The notes: generated from the sequence alone by a model not told the origin. 64,000 nucleotides of DNA from an uncultured Vibrio sp. (GCF_963675395.1 NZ_OY776223.1:930001-994000); one strand, 5' to 3'. Counted from the stretch's first letter, positions 28,346 through 38,277 are shown. Numbers and translations are program-made.

Positions 28346-29659
28346 ATGAATATTTTATTGCTAGTAGGATTGATAGGATTAATTACGCTCAATGGCGTCT
28401 TTGCGATGTCGGAAATTGCCTTGGTCGCCGCCAAAACAAGCCGTCTTAAAATGATGGCTGAAAACAGCAAACGCGCAACACTCGCTCTGGAACTCAAAGA
28501 TAATCCGACACAGTTTTTATCCACCATCCAAATCGGCATCACAGTGATCGGCCTACTAAGTGGCATCTTTGGCGAAGCCACGCTTTCTGTTCCTTTGGGA
28601 CAATGGTTAGTCAGCCAAGGGGTAGAGAAAGAGATTGCTAACGTTGTATCCACGTTCAGTGTTGTTTTGTTGATCACATACTTCGCCATTGTAGTCGGCG
28701 AATTGGTACCCAAGCGTATTGCGCAAAATAATGCAGAGATGATTGCTATCAATGTGGCTTACCCGATTCACTGGTTAGCCAAAATAACCCGACCATTTGT
28801 TTTTCTGTTGACCTTTACTACCGATACCTCACTCAAGATATTGGGGCAAAGCGAGAGCAAGAGTGAAATCGTCACTGAAGAGGATATTGTCGCCGTTGTC
28901 AGTGAAGGATCGGAGTCCGGCGCGATTGAGCCTCAAGAACAATTAATGATCCAAAACCTACTCCATCTTAATGATCGCCTTGCGCTGTCATTAATGACAC
29001 CACGGTCTGATATTCACTACCTGGACGCCACACTCCCTATCGATGCCACCCTAAAAAACCTTCGACAAACCCAGCACTCGGTTTGGCCAATATGCAAAGG
29101 AAGCCTGGATAACATCATTGGTACGATATCTTCCAAAGTCCTGTTAGATGAATATGACAAGCTTTCCGTGGAGCGAATCAATAAACGCCTAAAACAACCG
29201 CGTTTTGTACCCGAATCGATGAAAGGACTGCCTTTACTAAACTATATGCAACAAACTAGTACTGAGATGGTATTTATCGTCGACGAATATGGTGATGTGC
29301 AAGGTTTAGTAACGTTCTATGACTTACTCAAGTCGATCGCCGGAGAGCTAGGGATGGAGCCACAGCAGATTTGGGCGAAACAGCAAAAAGACGGCAGTTG
29401 GGTGATGGACGCACTCATCCCATTGAATGAACTCAAAAATAAACTCCAACTTAGTAACATCGAAGGAGAAGAGAGCGAAGGTTTTCAGACCTTAAACGGT
29501 TTCCTTACCTGGTTAATAGACCGTGTGCCTGCTCAAGGAGAAATCATCGAATACCATAACTGGCGATTTGAAGTGCTGCTAATGAAAAGTAACCGCATCG
29601 TACAAGTTAAAGCATCCCAACAAGAACCGGCTGAAACACCAAAACAACCTGAGCCCTAG
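28346..29659 (+). CDS. DUF21/CBS/CorC-HlyC membrane protein (UPF0053)
   Basis: A 437-residue protein of the CNNM/CorC-like superfamily. An N-terminal DUF21 membrane domain with three to four helices spans about 1-190 (MNILLLVGLIGLITLNGVFAMSEIALVAAKTSRLK). Two CBS repeats follow at about 205-330 (MTPRSDIHYLDA; VFIVDEYGDVQGLVTFYDLL), then a CorC_HlyC domain to about 430. The family is linked to magnesium or other divalent cation efflux, and older haemolysin annotations are unreliable. It stands alone, with no partner gene adjacent. Confidence 0.85.
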   Translation: MNILLLVGLIGLITLNGVFAMSEIALVAAKTSRLKMMAENSKRATLALELKDNPTQFLSTIQIGITVIGLLSGIFGEATLSVPLGQWLVSQGVEKEIANVVSTFSVVLLITYFAIVVGELVPKRIAQNNAEMIAINVAYPIHWLAKITRPFVFLLTFTTDTSLKILGQSESKSEIVTEEDIVAVVSEGSESGAIEPQEQLMIQNLLHLNDRLALSLMTPRSDIHYLDATLPIDATLKNLRQTQHSVWPICKGSLDNIIGTISSKVLLDEYDKLSVERINKRLKQPRFVPESMKGLPLLNYMQQTSTEMVFIVDEYGDVQGLVTFYDLLKSIAGELGMEPQQIWAKQQKDGSWVMDALIPLNELKNKLQLSNIEGEESEGFQTLNGFLTWLIDRVPAQGEIIEYHNWRFEVLLMKSNRIVQVKASQQEPAETPKQPEP

Positions 29660-29681
29660 AAGTAAGCACCGTCTTTGGTGT

Positions 29682-29934
29682 GATGGACTTCCTATTTAGT
29701 TGCAACCCAACGGCAAAGCCCTATTAGGATTCTTAGTTCTGAAAGCGTTTTTAGCTACCTTTTAGAACACTGGGAAGAAGTTGTCGAAATGCTCCGTTGG
29801 CCTCAGTCAACGACAGAACAACCAGACGAGGTTACAGAAAAAAGTATAAAGGCTAATGATCCTATCTGCCTATACTGTGGTGAGAAAAGCGAGAGCTTCT
29901 TTGTGAAGAGTGTATTTGGAAAAAGGGCGTAGCA
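29682..29934 (+). pseudogene. Gene remnant with a zinc-knuckle-like CxxC
   Basis: An open frame of about 83 codons lacking a usual start codon until an internal ATG near 29790. Its translation includes SYLLEHWEEVVEMLRWPQ, then DPICLYCGEKSESFFVKSVF, ending GKRA before TAG. The CLYCG pair resembles half of a zinc ribbon. A stop codon sits immediately upstream, so the 5' part of the gene appears lost. The end overlaps the terminator of tRNA-Arg. No family is recognised. It may be the tail of a gene from an element once inserted at the tRNA, or a chance frame. Confidence 0.4.
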
Positions 29935-29954
29935 AGTACTAACCTGCTACGCCC
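29920..29954 (-). terminator. Rho-independent terminator of tRNA-Arg
   Basis: GGGCGTAGCA pairs with TGCTACGCCC, a ten-base perfect stem, followed on the minus strand by TTTTT. It starts ten bases past the CCA end of the tRNA. Confidence 0.85.
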
Positions 29955-29963
29955 CGTAAATAA

Positions 29964-30040
29964 TGGCACGCCCTGTAGGATTCGAACCTACGACCACATC
30001 CTTAGAAGGGACGTGCTCTATCCAGCTGAGCTAAGGGCGC
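29964..30040 (-). tRNA. tRNA-Arg (anticodon UCU)
   Basis: A 77-base cloverleaf with encoded CCA. The acceptor stem GCGCCCT pairs with AGGGCGT, the D arm is GCTC/GAGC, the anticodon stem is CGTCC/GGATG around loop CTTCTAA (anticodon TCT), and the T arm is GTAGG-TTCGAAT-CCTAC. It reads AGA codons. It closely matches the E. coli tRNA-Arg(UCU) pattern. This class of tRNA gene is a common integration target in enterics and vibrios. Confidence 0.96.
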
Positions 30041-30244
30041 GCTACAGGGAAAGGATTATACGAGTTAAAACGGGTAAATCAACGGCTTTTAGTAACATTC
30101 TGATCTGAATGCCTAAAAAAAGGTCACTGAAGCAGTAGATGCTCAAAAACACTGCGGAGCAAACGTTTGCGTATGGATGTTAAATAGAAATTCTGCGACA
30201 ATGCGCCGCAGATTATCTGCCTTTTAAAATTTATAAGGAAAGTC

Positions 30245-31105
30245 ATGACTGCTCAAAATATAGATGGGACCCTTATTTCCCAAACTGTTCGTTCTGAAGT
30301 TGCAGCACGTGTAAAAGCTCGCGTTGAAGCTGGATTACGTGCCCCTGGCCTTGCAGTTGTTCTAGTTGGTGAAGACCCAGCTTCTCAAGTTTACGTTGGC
30401 AGTAAACGCCGCGCTTGTGAAGAAGTGGGTTTTGTTTCCAAGTCTTTTGACCTTCCGGCATCAACCACTGAAGCAGAATTGCTAACGTTGATCGATGAGT
30501 TAAATAATGACAACGAAATTGATGGTATTTTAGTTCAGCTTCCACTTCCAGCTGGTATTGATAGCACTCACGTATTAGAGCGTATTCACCCAGAAAAAGA
30601 TGTTGATGGCTTCCACCCTTATAACGTAGGTCGTCTTGCTCAACGTATTCCTAAACTGCGCTCTTGTACGCCAAAAGGTATTATTACCTTGCTCGACCGA
30701 TACAATATTAGTCTTCGTGGTAAACACGCGGTTGTAGTCGGCGCTTCAAACATCGTTGGTCGTCCAATGACACTTGAGCTGCTTCTTGCAGGTTGTACAA
30801 CCACAACTTGTCACCGCTTTACGAAAGACCTAGAGAGCTACGTTCGTCAAGCAGACGTCGTCGTTGTCGCTGTAGGTAAACCAAACTTCATTCCTGGTGA
30901 ATGGATTAAGAAAGGCGCAGTGGTTGTCGATGTGGGTATTAACCGTCTTGACTCTGGTAAGTTGGTTGGCGACGTGGAATACGATAAAGCACGTGAAAGC
31001 GCGAGCTTCATTACTCCGGTACCTGGTGGCGTTGGCCCAATGACCGTAGCGAGCCTGATTGAAAATACCATGCTGGCTTGCGAGCAGTTCCATACGGACA
31101 AGTAA
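30245..31105 (+). CDS. folD: Bifunctional methylenetetrahydrofolate dehydrogenase / cyclohydrolase FolD
   Basis: A 286-residue cytoplasmic enzyme that converts 5,10-methylene-THF to 10-formyl-THF in two steps with NADP. Motifs visible: [14 protein letters not shown] with the catalytic Lys, [23 protein letters not shown], the Rossmann segment [12 protein letters not shown] and the C-terminal [19 protein letters not shown] precedes the ATG at good spacing. It is a single gene closed by a terminator. Confidence 0.97.
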   Translation: MTAQNIDGTLISQTVRSEVAARVKARVEAGLRAPGLAVVLVGEDPASQVYVGSKRRACEEVGFVSKSFDLPASTTEAELLTLIDELNNDNEIDGILVQLPLPAGIDSTHVLERIHPEKDVDGFHPYNVGRLAQRIPKLRSCTPKGIITLLDRYNISLRGKHAVVVGASNIVGRPMTLELLLAGCTTTTCHRFTKDLESYVRQADVVVVAVGKPNFIPGEWIKKGAVVVDVGINRLDSGKLVGDVEYDKARESASFITPVPGGVGPMTVASLIENTMLACEQFHTDK

Positions 31106-31123
31106 TCGCAGATCGCTAAATAC

Positions 31124-31149
31124 TAAAAAGGCTCCTCACGGAGCCTTTT
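31124..31149. terminator. Bidirectional terminator between folD and nupC
   Basis: AAAAGGCTCC pairs with GGAGCCTTTT around a TCAC loop. T-tracts occur on both strands, serving the converging folD and nupC transcripts. Confidence 0.85.
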
Positions 31150-31178
31150 GTCGTTTTGAATCTAATACATTTCAATCA

Positions 31179-32378
31179 TTAAAGACTCAAAATAACACCA
31201 GCAATAGACGCACTCATCAAGTTCGCCATCACGCCGGCGACAATCGCGCGGAAGCCATGCTTAGAAACAAACGCACGCTTCTCTGGAACCAGTGAACCCA
31301 AACCACCAATGAGCATCGCCATGCTTGAGATATTCGCAAAGCCACACAGAGCAAACGTCACGATCGCTTGAGAATGAGCACTGAGTTCAGATTTCACTTC
31401 TGCAAGTTGAATGAAAGCAACGAATTCATTCACTACGATCTTATTACCAATTAGAGATCCTGCCGTGATCGCTTCTGCCCATGGGACACCTAACAGCCAT
31501 GCGACTGGCGCAAACACGTAGCCTAAAACAAGTTCGAAACTCAATGGCGTGCCAATAAGATCACCGAACCAACCCAGAATTCCGTTTAGCAATGCGATCA
31601 CACTAATAAACGCCAGTAGAGTACCACCTACCGCTACGGCGATTCGCACACCCGCCATTGCACCATCTGCCAAAGCTTCAACCACATTGGTTGCTCGTGG
31701 AATTTCAACTTGGCTTAGATCGATTTCCTCCGCTTGGTTTGTGTCTTCCGGCATCAAAATTTTAGCCATCAACAAACCAGCAGGAGCAGACATAAACGCC
31801 GCTGCAATTAAGTAATTTAAATCAACGCCTAATGATGCGTAGCCTACCAACGTTCCACCAGCAACCGAAGCCAAACCACCTGTCATTACCGCAAAGAACT
31901 GTGAGTCCGTCATATGTTTCAGGTAAGGCTTGACCATTAAAGGCGCTTCAATCGTACCAACAAAGATATTTGCCGTAGCAGACAAAGACTCGGCTCGACC
32001 AATGCCTAACAGCTTTTGGATACCACCACCAATAAAGTTAATCATTCTTGGCATAACACCAATGTGATAAAGGCCAGCAATAAGAGAAGAGAAGAAGACA
32101 ATAATACCCAGTACGTTAATCGCGAAAGTGAAGCCGCCTGTCGCCAAATTGCCGAACAAAAACGCAATGCCTTCCTGACCATAGTTAATTAAGTTCGATA
32201 CAACGCTGCTCACTGAGTTTAGAGCGTCACGCCCCGCTGGCACATACAGAACCAATAATGCGAACAATACTTGTAACGCAAAGGCAAGAGAGACGGTTCT
32301 AAGCTTTATATTTTTTCTATTTGTAGAAAGTAACCATGCTACGAATAGTATGGCTACGATACCAATGAGTGAGTTCAT
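31179..32378 (-). CDS. nupC: Concentrative nucleoside transporter, NupC family
   Basis: A 399-residue inner-membrane symporter with about ten helices that imports nucleosides with protons or sodium. Family segments include GGIQKLLGIGRAESLSATANIFVGTIEAPLMVKPYL, the GGLASVAGGTLVGYA hairpin and the GSLIGNKIVVNEFVAF motif. The frame extends 19 codons upstream, but MNSLIGIVAILFVAWLL starts the first transmembrane helix and fits the family. A CRP-like site lies about 210 bases upstream, consistent with the cAMP-CRP control known for nucleoside transport. Confidence 0.93.
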   Translation of the reverse strand: MNSLIGIVAILFVAWLLSTNRKNIKLRTVSLAFALQVLFALLVLYVPAGRDALNSVSSVVSNLINYGQEGIAFLFGNLATGGFTFAINVLGIIVFFSSLIAGLYHIGVMPRMINFIGGGIQKLLGIGRAESLSATANIFVGTIEAPLMVKPYLKHMTDSQFFAVMTGGLASVAGGTLVGYASLGVDLNYLIAAAFMSAPAGLLMAKILMPEDTNQAEEIDLSQVEIPRATNVVEALADGAMAGVRIAVAVGGTLLAFISVIALLNGILGWFGDLIGTPLSFELVLGYVFAPVAWLLGVPWAEAITAGSLIGNKIVVNEFVAFIQLAEVKSELSAHSQAIVTFALCGFANISSMAMLIGGLGSLVPEKRAFVSKHGFRAIVAGVMANLMSASIAGVILSL

Positions 32379-32587
32379 AAGTTGGGTCCGACAGAAGGGG
32401 AACGATAAAGGCGTCGGATTGTATAGTGGACTCAAATTGCTGCAACTTGAGGTTGTTAACAGTGTGAAAACTTTCTACGGTCAACATTTGAGCAATCAAT
32501 TAACTTATTGAATCTATTAATGATAAACGTTTGCTTTTTCCGATTATTTCCATATAGAAAAATTGTTTCTAGGTTTGGAAAATATTT

Positions 32588-32603
32588 TGTGACACAAATC
32601 ACT
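32588..32603 (-). promoter_or_regulatory. Candidate CRP site upstream of nupC
   Basis: TGTGA, six bases, TCACT: nine of ten positions of the CRP core TGTGA-N6-TCACA. It lies between the LysR gene end and nupC. Its distance of about 210 bases from the start codon is long, so a long leader or CytR-style arrangement would be needed. Confidence 0.45.
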
Positions 32604-32616
32604 ATGTGTGCAGGTG

Positions 32617-33564
32617 TCATGGCTTAGGAATGGAGATATAGGGCGCTAGTCTCTGGTCCCAATGACAAGGGTGGCCAATCTTTTGTTTTATAAAATTGAT
32701 CACTGCCGATATTTTTTTCGGCATATGCTGTCGGCTCGGATACACCGCATAAAATGGCATCGACTGGCTGGCCTTCCAGTCTGGTAACAATTGAATCAGC
32801 TTACCGGTTCTGAATTCATCGCCTAGCAAATACGTCGCAAGGTAAGCGATTCCCCACCCTGCAATCGCGGCGTCACGAACGGCTTCTGCCAAATCGACAG
32901 AATAGTTACCAGAAACTTTCACGTTGAGTTCCTGCTGCTCTTTTGTAAACGCCCATCCGGTGTAGTCACGTTCCCAGCTTCGGTAAATCAGGCAGTTGTG
33001 CAGCGATAAATCGTTCGGTTCTGTTGGCTTATCGTGTTTAAGCAAGTAATCCGGGGATGCCGCGACTACAAACTGGCAATCGGTCAGCCGCTGCGCGATA
33101 TAACCTTCAGGTAAGTGTTCATTGTTGGTGACCCAAAGATCCAGCCCTTCAGCCAACATGTCTACCTTGTAGTCGAACAAGTGAACTTCAACCTCAAGCT
33201 GAGGGTACAGCTCCCTTAGCTCCTGAATCGCAGGGATGATGTGTAACGTGCCGAAGGATTGAGATATGCCTAAGCGAACTAACCCAGCCACTTCATCTCT
33301 CTGGCTTTCCATTTCCAACGTTGCACTGCTGACAGCCTGAACGACCTGCTCACAATGATGATAAAAGGTTTTGCCCGCTTCTGTTGGGGTAAAACTGCGC
33401 GTGGTGCGTTGGACCAATTTGATACCAAGTGAATTCTCTAATTGGCTAAGTTGCTTACTCACATGGGAAACGGATACGCCGAGGCTTTTTGCTGCCGCCG
33501 TAAAGCTTTTGTGTTTGATCAATGCAGAGAAAATGACCATTTGAGCAGCGCGTTCAGATAACAC
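32617..33564 (-). CDS. LysR-family transcriptional regulator
   Basis: A 315-residue regulator. The N-terminal winged helix-turn-helix spans about 1-60 (SFTAAAKSLGVSVSHVSKQLSQLENSLGIKLVQRTTR). A periplasmic-binding-like effector domain follows from about 90 (LVRLGISQSFGTLHIIPAIQEL). It belongs to the CrgA/DsdC-like branch by its RTTRSFTPTEAG segment. Target and ligand are unknown. Neighbours nupC and mltB are on the same strand, so there is no divergent partner gene to suggest a target. Confidence 0.88.
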   Translation of the reverse strand: MLSERAAQMVIFSALIKHKSFTAAAKSLGVSVSHVSKQLSQLENSLGIKLVQRTTRSFTPTEAGKTFYHHCEQVVQAVSSATLEMESQRDEVAGLVRLGISQSFGTLHIIPAIQELRELYPQLEVEVHLFDYKVDMLAEGLDLWVTNNEHLPEGYIAQRLTDCQFVVAASPDYLLKHDKPTEPNDLSLHNCLIYRSWERDYTGWAFTKEQQELNVKVSGNYSVDLAEAVRDAAIAGWGIAYLATYLLGDEFRTGKLIQLLPDWKASQSMPFYAVYPSRQHMPKKISAVINFIKQKIGHPCHWDQRLAPYISIPKP

Positions 33565-33586
33565 GTATTACCTCGATTTAATTGCA

Positions 33587-33616
33587 GAAAAAAACAAAGG
33601 GCTCCGAAGAGCCCTT
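33587..33616 (-). terminator. Rho-independent terminator of mltB
   Basis: AAGGGCTC pairs with GAGCCCTT around a TTCG loop on the minus strand, followed by TTGTTTTTTT. Confidence 0.85.
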
Positions 33617-33639
33617 ATCAACAATGATTGAATCACCAA

Positions 33640-34611
33640 CTAGTATGAGATGCGATCAGCTAAGTGACTAACAGCAAGCGCGAAGTAGTAAGAGCGGTTC
33701 CACTTCATCAACACATTGTAGTTATTGTAAACTAGATAAGTCCGACCGTTTTCATCGTCAGGCATAATCAGCCAAGCTTTGATGTCTTCGTCCAGTTGAG
33801 GCAGTGGGCTGCCATCAAACTTAGTGATGCCTAACTTACTCCACTCTTGCAGGTACTTACCTTTCTCTTCGATTCGACCTTCCAAGTTATGATCAATACC
33901 TTTAGGAACCTTTACCTGACGCCCCCAAGTGTATTTGTCATCCCAGCCAGACTTGCTCAGGTAGTTGGCCGTAGAAGCAAACACATCCGCTTCGGTTTGC
34001 CAGATGTCTTTCCTACCATCGCCATTACCATCCGCTGCAAAGCGCAGGAAGGAACTTGGCATAAACTGACACTGTCCCATCGCACCTGCCCAAGAACCTT
34101 TGAAGTTTTCCAACTCAATATGACCTTGATCCAGAATTTGAAGTGCGGCCATGGTTTCTTTGCGGAAGAGCTCTTCACGGCGACCTTCAAATGCCATGGT
34201 TGAAAGCGCGTCTATCACACGGAAGTCACCGGTAAATTTACCGAAGTTACTTTCCACACCCCACAATGCAACAATAAAGCGTGGCTGAACGCCAAAGGTA
34301 TCACCAATGCGTTTAAGTTCCGTATAGTGCGCTTTGTATAATTCTTTCGCTTGCTCCACCTTCCATTCAGGAACTGCACGAGGAATGTACTCATCCAGCG
34401 TCAGTTTTTTCTCTGGCTGGTTTCGGTCAGCTTTCACCGCTCGTGGCTTGTACTCTACATTGGCGAAAGCGGCGCGGATGACCTGCTCGGAGATGCCTTG
34501 AGCACGCGCTTCTGCACGCAACTTATCTAGGTATTCCTCAAAGCCTTCACTACTTGCAAAGGCTGAGGCACACATGCCAACGCTAAGCAGTGTCGCCAGT
34601 ATTTTTTTCAT
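33640..34611 (-). CDS. mltB: Lytic murein transglycosylase B
   Basis: A 323-residue periplasmic enzyme that cleaves peptidoglycan glycan strands to 1,6-anhydro products. The catalytic Glu lies in ALWGVESNFGKFTGDF. Further family blocks are GSWAGAMGQCQFMPSSFLRFA, DGNGDGRKDIW (calcium-binding EF-hand-like loop) and YNNYNVLMKWNRS near the end. The signal peptide is MKKILATLLSVGMCASAFA. The Cys is preceded by Met, not a proper lipobox, so a soluble rather than lipid-anchored form is likely. The chosen ATG follows AGGGGAAT; the frame extends six codons further. Confidence 0.93.
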   Translation of the reverse strand: MKKILATLLSVGMCASAFASSEGFEEYLDKLRAEARAQGISEQVIRAAFANVEYKPRAVKADRNQPEKKLTLDEYIPRAVPEWKVEQAKELYKAHYTELKRIGDTFGVQPRFIVALWGVESNFGKFTGDFRVIDALSTMAFEGRREELFRKETMAALQILDQGHIELENFKGSWAGAMGQCQFMPSSFLRFAADGNGDGRKDIWQTEADVFASTANYLSKSGWDDKYTWGRQVKVPKGIDHNLEGRIEEKGKYLQEWSKLGITKFDGSPLPQLDEDIKAWLIMPDDENGRTYLVYNNYNVLMKWNRSYYFALAVSHLADRISY

Positions 34612-34655
34612 ATTCCCCTCCTTGAGCAAGGCAGAAGTCTCAGCAAGGTATGGAA

Positions 34656-34940
34656 TTAGTTCCCGTCTTTTTGCTGAGCTTTTTGTTCTTTATATTTTTC
34701 TAATAGGTTTTCCGGTGGTGGCGGAACTTGCAGGAAGAAGCCGTCATTCAGCAACGAAACTTTCACTTTTTCAATATCCACCTGTGCCAAAGTACGACCA
34801 TCAAGTTTAATCGTCATGACAGCGATAGGCTTACCGAACATCTGCATCAAGGTGTCAGGAACCTGTGAAAAATCATCCTTTTTCGGAATATAGAGATAAG
34901 TACCTTCTTTTTTAGAGCTTTTATAAATAGAACAAAGCAT
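34656..34940 (-). CDS. ycgL: YcgL-domain protein
   Basis: A 94-residue cytoplasmic protein of the YcgL family ([42 protein letters not shown]). The fold is known from structure but the function is not. In E. coli ycgL lies next to minC, and here minC is just upstream on the opposite strand, so the neighbourhood is conserved. It sits 44 bases before mltB on the same strand and may be co-transcribed with it. Confidence 0.92.
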   Translation of the reverse strand: MLCSIYKSSKKEGTYLYIPKKDDFSQVPDTLMQMFGKPIAVMTIKLDGRTLAQVDIEKVKVSLLNDGFFLQVPPPPENLLEKYKEQKAQQKDGN

Positions 34941-35137
34941 GACACGCCTTTTATGCTGATTTACCCGTTTTATATACGGATTTAGTTGGAAACGTAAAAT
35001 TGCCGCAAACTTAATAGCAAATTTGAGATTAATTCACCGAATTGCTTGCTAGAGAACTTGCTGCGCCAAAAGATGAAATATAACATGATAGGCCTAGTTT
35101 AAGGCAACGCTCTTTCAACAGAGGCAACAAGTCCACG

Positions 35138-35800
35138 ATGACCCATTCACCAGACCTTAAAGGTAGCAGCTTTACTTTGTCAGTTTTACACCTTTCTGAC
35201 AGCAAGATAGAAAAAACTATCGAATTTTTGCAAGAAAAAGTGTCTCAGGCACCTTCTTTCTTTGCGTCGGCACCTTTGGTTATCAATATTGCTAAAGTCG
35301 AAGGCGACATTGATTTCCCAAAACTCAAGCAAGGCATTGCCGATGCGGGGTTTATTCCGGTCGGTGTAACGGGCTGTAAAGACAAACGTGTACAAAACCT
35401 TGCGTCTGAAGCGGGCTTCGCCATCATGTCTGCTAGCAAATCTCCAAGCCAGGCTCCCGCGAAGATAGCACCCACTAAATTCGTTTGTACACCGGTTCGC
35501 TCTGGTCAGCAAGTTTATGCGAAAGATGGGGATTTAGTGGTACTGGCGCATGTTAGCGCTGGGGCAGAAGTCATTGCCGATGGTTCTATTCATATTCACG
35601 GAACTTTGCGTGGACGCGCAATTGCAGGCGCTAGTGGGCAGCATGAAGCGCGGATTATTTGCCACGATTTACAAGCAGAACTAGTATCTATTGCTGGAGA
35701 TTACTGGTTAAGCGATCAAATTGAGAGTGAGTATTGGCAGAAGAAAGTGATGATCAGTAAAACCGAAGAATCATTACATCTCGAAACACTCACGATATAG
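35138..35800 (+). CDS. minC: Septum site-determining protein MinC
   Basis: A 220-residue inhibitor of FtsZ polymerisation at the poles. The N-terminal FtsZ-binding domain spans about 1-100. The C-terminal beta-helix dimerisation and MinD-binding domain carries [37 protein letters not shown]. It is the first gene of minCDE, 17 bases ahead of minD. Confidence 0.97.
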   Translation: MTHSPDLKGSSFTLSVLHLSDSKIEKTIEFLQEKVSQAPSFFASAPLVINIAKVEGDIDFPKLKQGIADAGFIPVGVTGCKDKRVQNLASEAGFAIMSASKSPSQAPAKIAPTKFVCTPVRSGQQVYAKDGDLVVLAHVSAGAEVIADGSIHIHGTLRGRAIAGASGQHEARIICHDLQAELVSIAGDYWLSDQIESEYWQKKVMISKTEESLHLETLTI

Positions 35801-35817
35801 TCTAAAAAGGAAAACAA

Positions 35818-36630
35818 ATGGCACGCATTATTGTAGTAACGTCTGGTAAAGGTGGCGTCGGTAAGACCACTTCAAGCGCAGCCATCGCCTCTGGCTTGGC
35901 TCTAAAAGGCAATAAGACAGCGGTAATCGATTTCGATATCGGTTTGCGTAACCTCGATCTTATTATGGGTTGTGAGCGCCGTGTCGTTTATGACTTTGTG
36001 AACGTCATTAACGGTGAAGCGACACTAAACCAAGCGCTGATCAAAGATAAGCGCACTGAAAACTTATTTATTCTTCCTGCATCACAGACACGCGATAAAG
36101 ACGCACTCACTAAAGATGGTGTGCAGCGTGTGTTTACAGAGTTAGATGATATGGATTTTGACTTCATCATCTGTGATTCACCCGCAGGTATCGAGCAAGG
36201 TGCTCTAATGGCGTTGTATTACGCGGATGAAGCCATTGTTACCACTAACCCTGAAGTCTCATCCGTACGCGACTCAGACCGTATTCTGGGTATTCTTGAT
36301 TCGAAATCTCTACGAGCTGAGCAAGGTTTAGAGCCTGTGAAACAACATCTTCTGTTGACTCGTTACAACCCTATGCGCGTAAACCAAGGTGAGATGCTCA
36401 GTGTTGAGGACGTTGAGGAGATCCTTCACATCCCTCTTCTAGGCGTGATTCCAGAAAGCCAAGCGGTGCTGAATGCATCTAACAAAGGTGTACCGGTGAC
36501 GTTTGATGAAAATACAGATGCTGGCATGGCTTACTCTGATACCGTCGACCGCTTACTGGGTAATAAGGTTGATTTTCGTTTCCTTACTGAGGAGAAGAAA
36601 GGGCTATTTAAACGACTGTTCGGAGGCTAG
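35818..36630 (+). CDS. minD: Septum site-determining ATPase MinD
   Basis: A 270-residue ParA-like ATPase that carries MinC to the membrane and oscillates with MinE. The deviant Walker A is [24 protein letters not shown] follows as the Walker B region. The C-terminal amphipathic membrane-targeting helix is [13 protein letters not shown]. An AAAAAGGAAAAC leader gives a good ribosome binding site. Confidence 0.98.
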   Translation: MARIIVVTSGKGGVGKTTSSAAIASGLALKGNKTAVIDFDIGLRNLDLIMGCERRVVYDFVNVINGEATLNQALIKDKRTENLFILPASQTRDKDALTKDGVQRVFTELDDMDFDFIICDSPAGIEQGALMALYYADEAIVTTNPEVSSVRDSDRILGILDSKSLRAEQGLEPVKQHLLLTRYNPMRVNQGEMLSVEDVEEILHIPLLGVIPESQAVLNASNKGVPVTFDENTDAGMAYSDTVDRLLGNKVDFRFLTEEKKGLFKRLFGG

Positions 36631-36632
36631 AC

Positions 36633-36896
36633 ATGTCACTATTAGAATTTTTCCGCCCACAGAAGAAAAAATCTGCAAGCCTAGCCAAAGAGCGTTTGCA
36701 AATTATCGTAGCAGAGCGCCGCAGCCAAGATGATCCGGCCCCCTCTTACTTGCCTCAGTTAAAAGAGGATATCCTGAAGGTGATCGGTAAATACGTGGAT
36801 ATTGACCCGAACATGGTCGATTTAACATTTGAGCATAAAGATGATGATATCTCAGTGCTTGAGCTCAACGTAAAGCTGCCTGACGACGAGAAGTAA
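36633..36896 (+). CDS. minE: Cell division topological specificity factor MinE
   Basis: An 87-residue protein with the N-terminal membrane-contact and anti-MinCD helix ([29 protein letters not shown]) and a C-terminal dimerisation domain ending [11 protein letters not shown]. It stimulates MinD ATPase and places the division site at mid-cell. The start lies two bases after the minD stop, with GGAGG inside the end of minD. Confidence 0.97.
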   Translation: MSLLEFFRPQKKKSASLAKERLQIIVAERRSQDDPAPSYLPQLKEDILKVIGKYVDIDPNMVDLTFEHKDDDISVLELNVKLPDDEK

Positions 36897-37043
36897 TGCG
36901 ACACGGGGTGTTTGTGAAGTAAGATCGAGTCTTTCGAGCTAGATAACAAACACTCATGTTTGCAATTTGTCGCTTGCTGTTTGTAGATTCCTGATCTCGC
37001 TTGTGCTCGTCGGAATGAAAACGTGAAGACATGTGAGTGGATT

Positions 37044-37075
37044 AAAAAAGGTTGGCTATATTGCCAACCTTTTTT
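37044..37075. terminator. Bidirectional terminator between minE and rnd
   Basis: AAAAAAGGTTGGC pairs with GCCAACCTTTTTT around a short A/T loop, with T-tracts on both strands. Confidence 0.9.
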
Positions 37076-37079
37076 GCAA

Positions 37080-38198
37080 TTACTTCAACGCTTTATTCAT
37101 TTGTTCGCCGATAAGTTCCAGACGCCAGTTCTGCATCACATCAGGCAGTCTTGCCGGCTCTCTCTCCTTTTTCCATACCCAACTAAGCAGTTGATTGATC
37201 TGCTTTTTAGAGGCAAGGAATTCGGTCGCTAGGCCGGACTTCTGTGATGCGCTTTTGACGATATCTTTCATGTTCTTGAAAACCTGCTTATAGCCCGGGT
37301 AGTCCATAAGACGTTCAATCTTTTCAGGATACTCGTCAGCAGGTGTCTGCTTAGCTTTTTTAACGATATCAGCAATCTTTGCACCGTGACGGTTAACAGC
37401 ACGGATATCAATGCCTTCCGCTTCCATTTTCTTAAAGCTTGTGAGGCCTAAGCGAGCAACTGTTAATAAGTCCCCTTCTTTGAAAACAAAGTTCAGAGCA
37501 AGGTCGCGTTTGATTGCCTGGCGGTAACGCCAAGTGGCCAACGGCTTTAAGATAGCCAACTCAGACGGTTTCAACTGCCAAGCACCTTTAATATCAAGGT
37601 AAGCAAATTCTTCATTCACTTCACGGATGCGTTTCGATACTAGCAAGTCACTTTCCTGCTGTACTGCATGCCACCACCCAGCTTCGGTCACTTTGTCGAG
37701 TAAGATTTCGTAAAGCGGCATCAAGTAATGAACGTCAGCCGCAGCATAATCAAGCTGTTTTTGTGTCAGTGGACGAGCCATCCAGTCAGTGCGAGACTCG
37801 CTCTTATCCAATTCAACACCCAAATATTCTTCCACAAGCGTAGCAAAGCCTGTTGATAGCCCATGGCCAAGAAACGCAGCCATCAGCTGAGTATCGACCA
37901 TCGGAAATGGCGTACAACCAAATGCATTCTGGAACACTTCGAGATCTTCACCGCAAGCATGTAAGACTTTGAGTACTGACGTATCTTTTAAAAGCTCTAC
38001 AAACGGTGACATGTCCGTCAATTCAGTCGGATCGATTAAGGAAAGATTATTGCCGTCGAAAAGCTGAATCAAACCTAGCTGTGGATAGAAAGTCCTGATC
38101 CGTACAAATTCCGTATCCAACATAACGACATCTGCATCTCTGGCTTGAGCGCAAACCTGCTCTAGGTCTTTGTTTTTGATAATAATCTTATAATTCAC
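37080..38198 (-). CDS. rnd: Ribonuclease D
   Basis: A 372-residue 3'-5' exoribonuclease that trims tRNA precursors and other stable RNAs. The DEDD catalytic residues appear in MLDTEFVRI, HACGEDLEVF and DYAAADVHYL, followed by HRDC domains from about 210. The start is taken as GTG (VNYKIIIKNKDLEQ) by comparison with the E. coli N-terminus MNYQMI; the open frame continues 16 codons upstream through the fadD terminator. It lies between minE and fadD, as in E. coli. Confidence 0.94.
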   Translation of the reverse strand: MNYKIIIKNKDLEQVCAQARDADVVMLDTEFVRIRTFYPQLGLIQLFDGNNLSLIDPTELTDMSPFVELLKDTSVLKVLHACGEDLEVFQNAFGCTPFPMVDTQLMAAFLGHGLSTGFATLVEEYLGVELDKSESRTDWMARPLTQKQLDYAAADVHYLMPLYEILLDKVTEAGWWHAVQQESDLLVSKRIREVNEEFAYLDIKGAWQLKPSELAILKPLATWRYRQAIKRDLALNFVFKEGDLLTVARLGLTSFKKMEAEGIDIRAVNRHGAKIADIVKKAKQTPADEYPEKIERLMDYPGYKQVFKNMKDIVKSASQKSGLATEFLASKKQINQLLSWVWKKEREPARLPDVMQNWRLELIGEQMNKALK

Positions 38199-38212
38199 AT
38201 GCTTCTCGCTAT

Positions 38213-38239
38213 AAAAAATGCCAGCAAAACGCTGGCATT
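38213..38239 (-). terminator. Rho-independent terminator of fadD
   Basis: ATGCCAGC pairs with GCTGGCAT around a GTTTT loop on the minus strand, followed by TTTTT. It lies only about 15 bases upstream of the rnd GTG start, so rnd expression may depend on read-through or an internal promoter. Confidence 0.85.
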
Positions 38240-38277
38240 CTATCATTTTTTAATTGCGGCGACTTCAGGAAATCGAC

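Noticed and set aside
28213..28752. 179-codon minus-strand frame opposite the DUF21/CBS gene
   Set aside because: Antisense shadow of a well-supported membrane protein gene.
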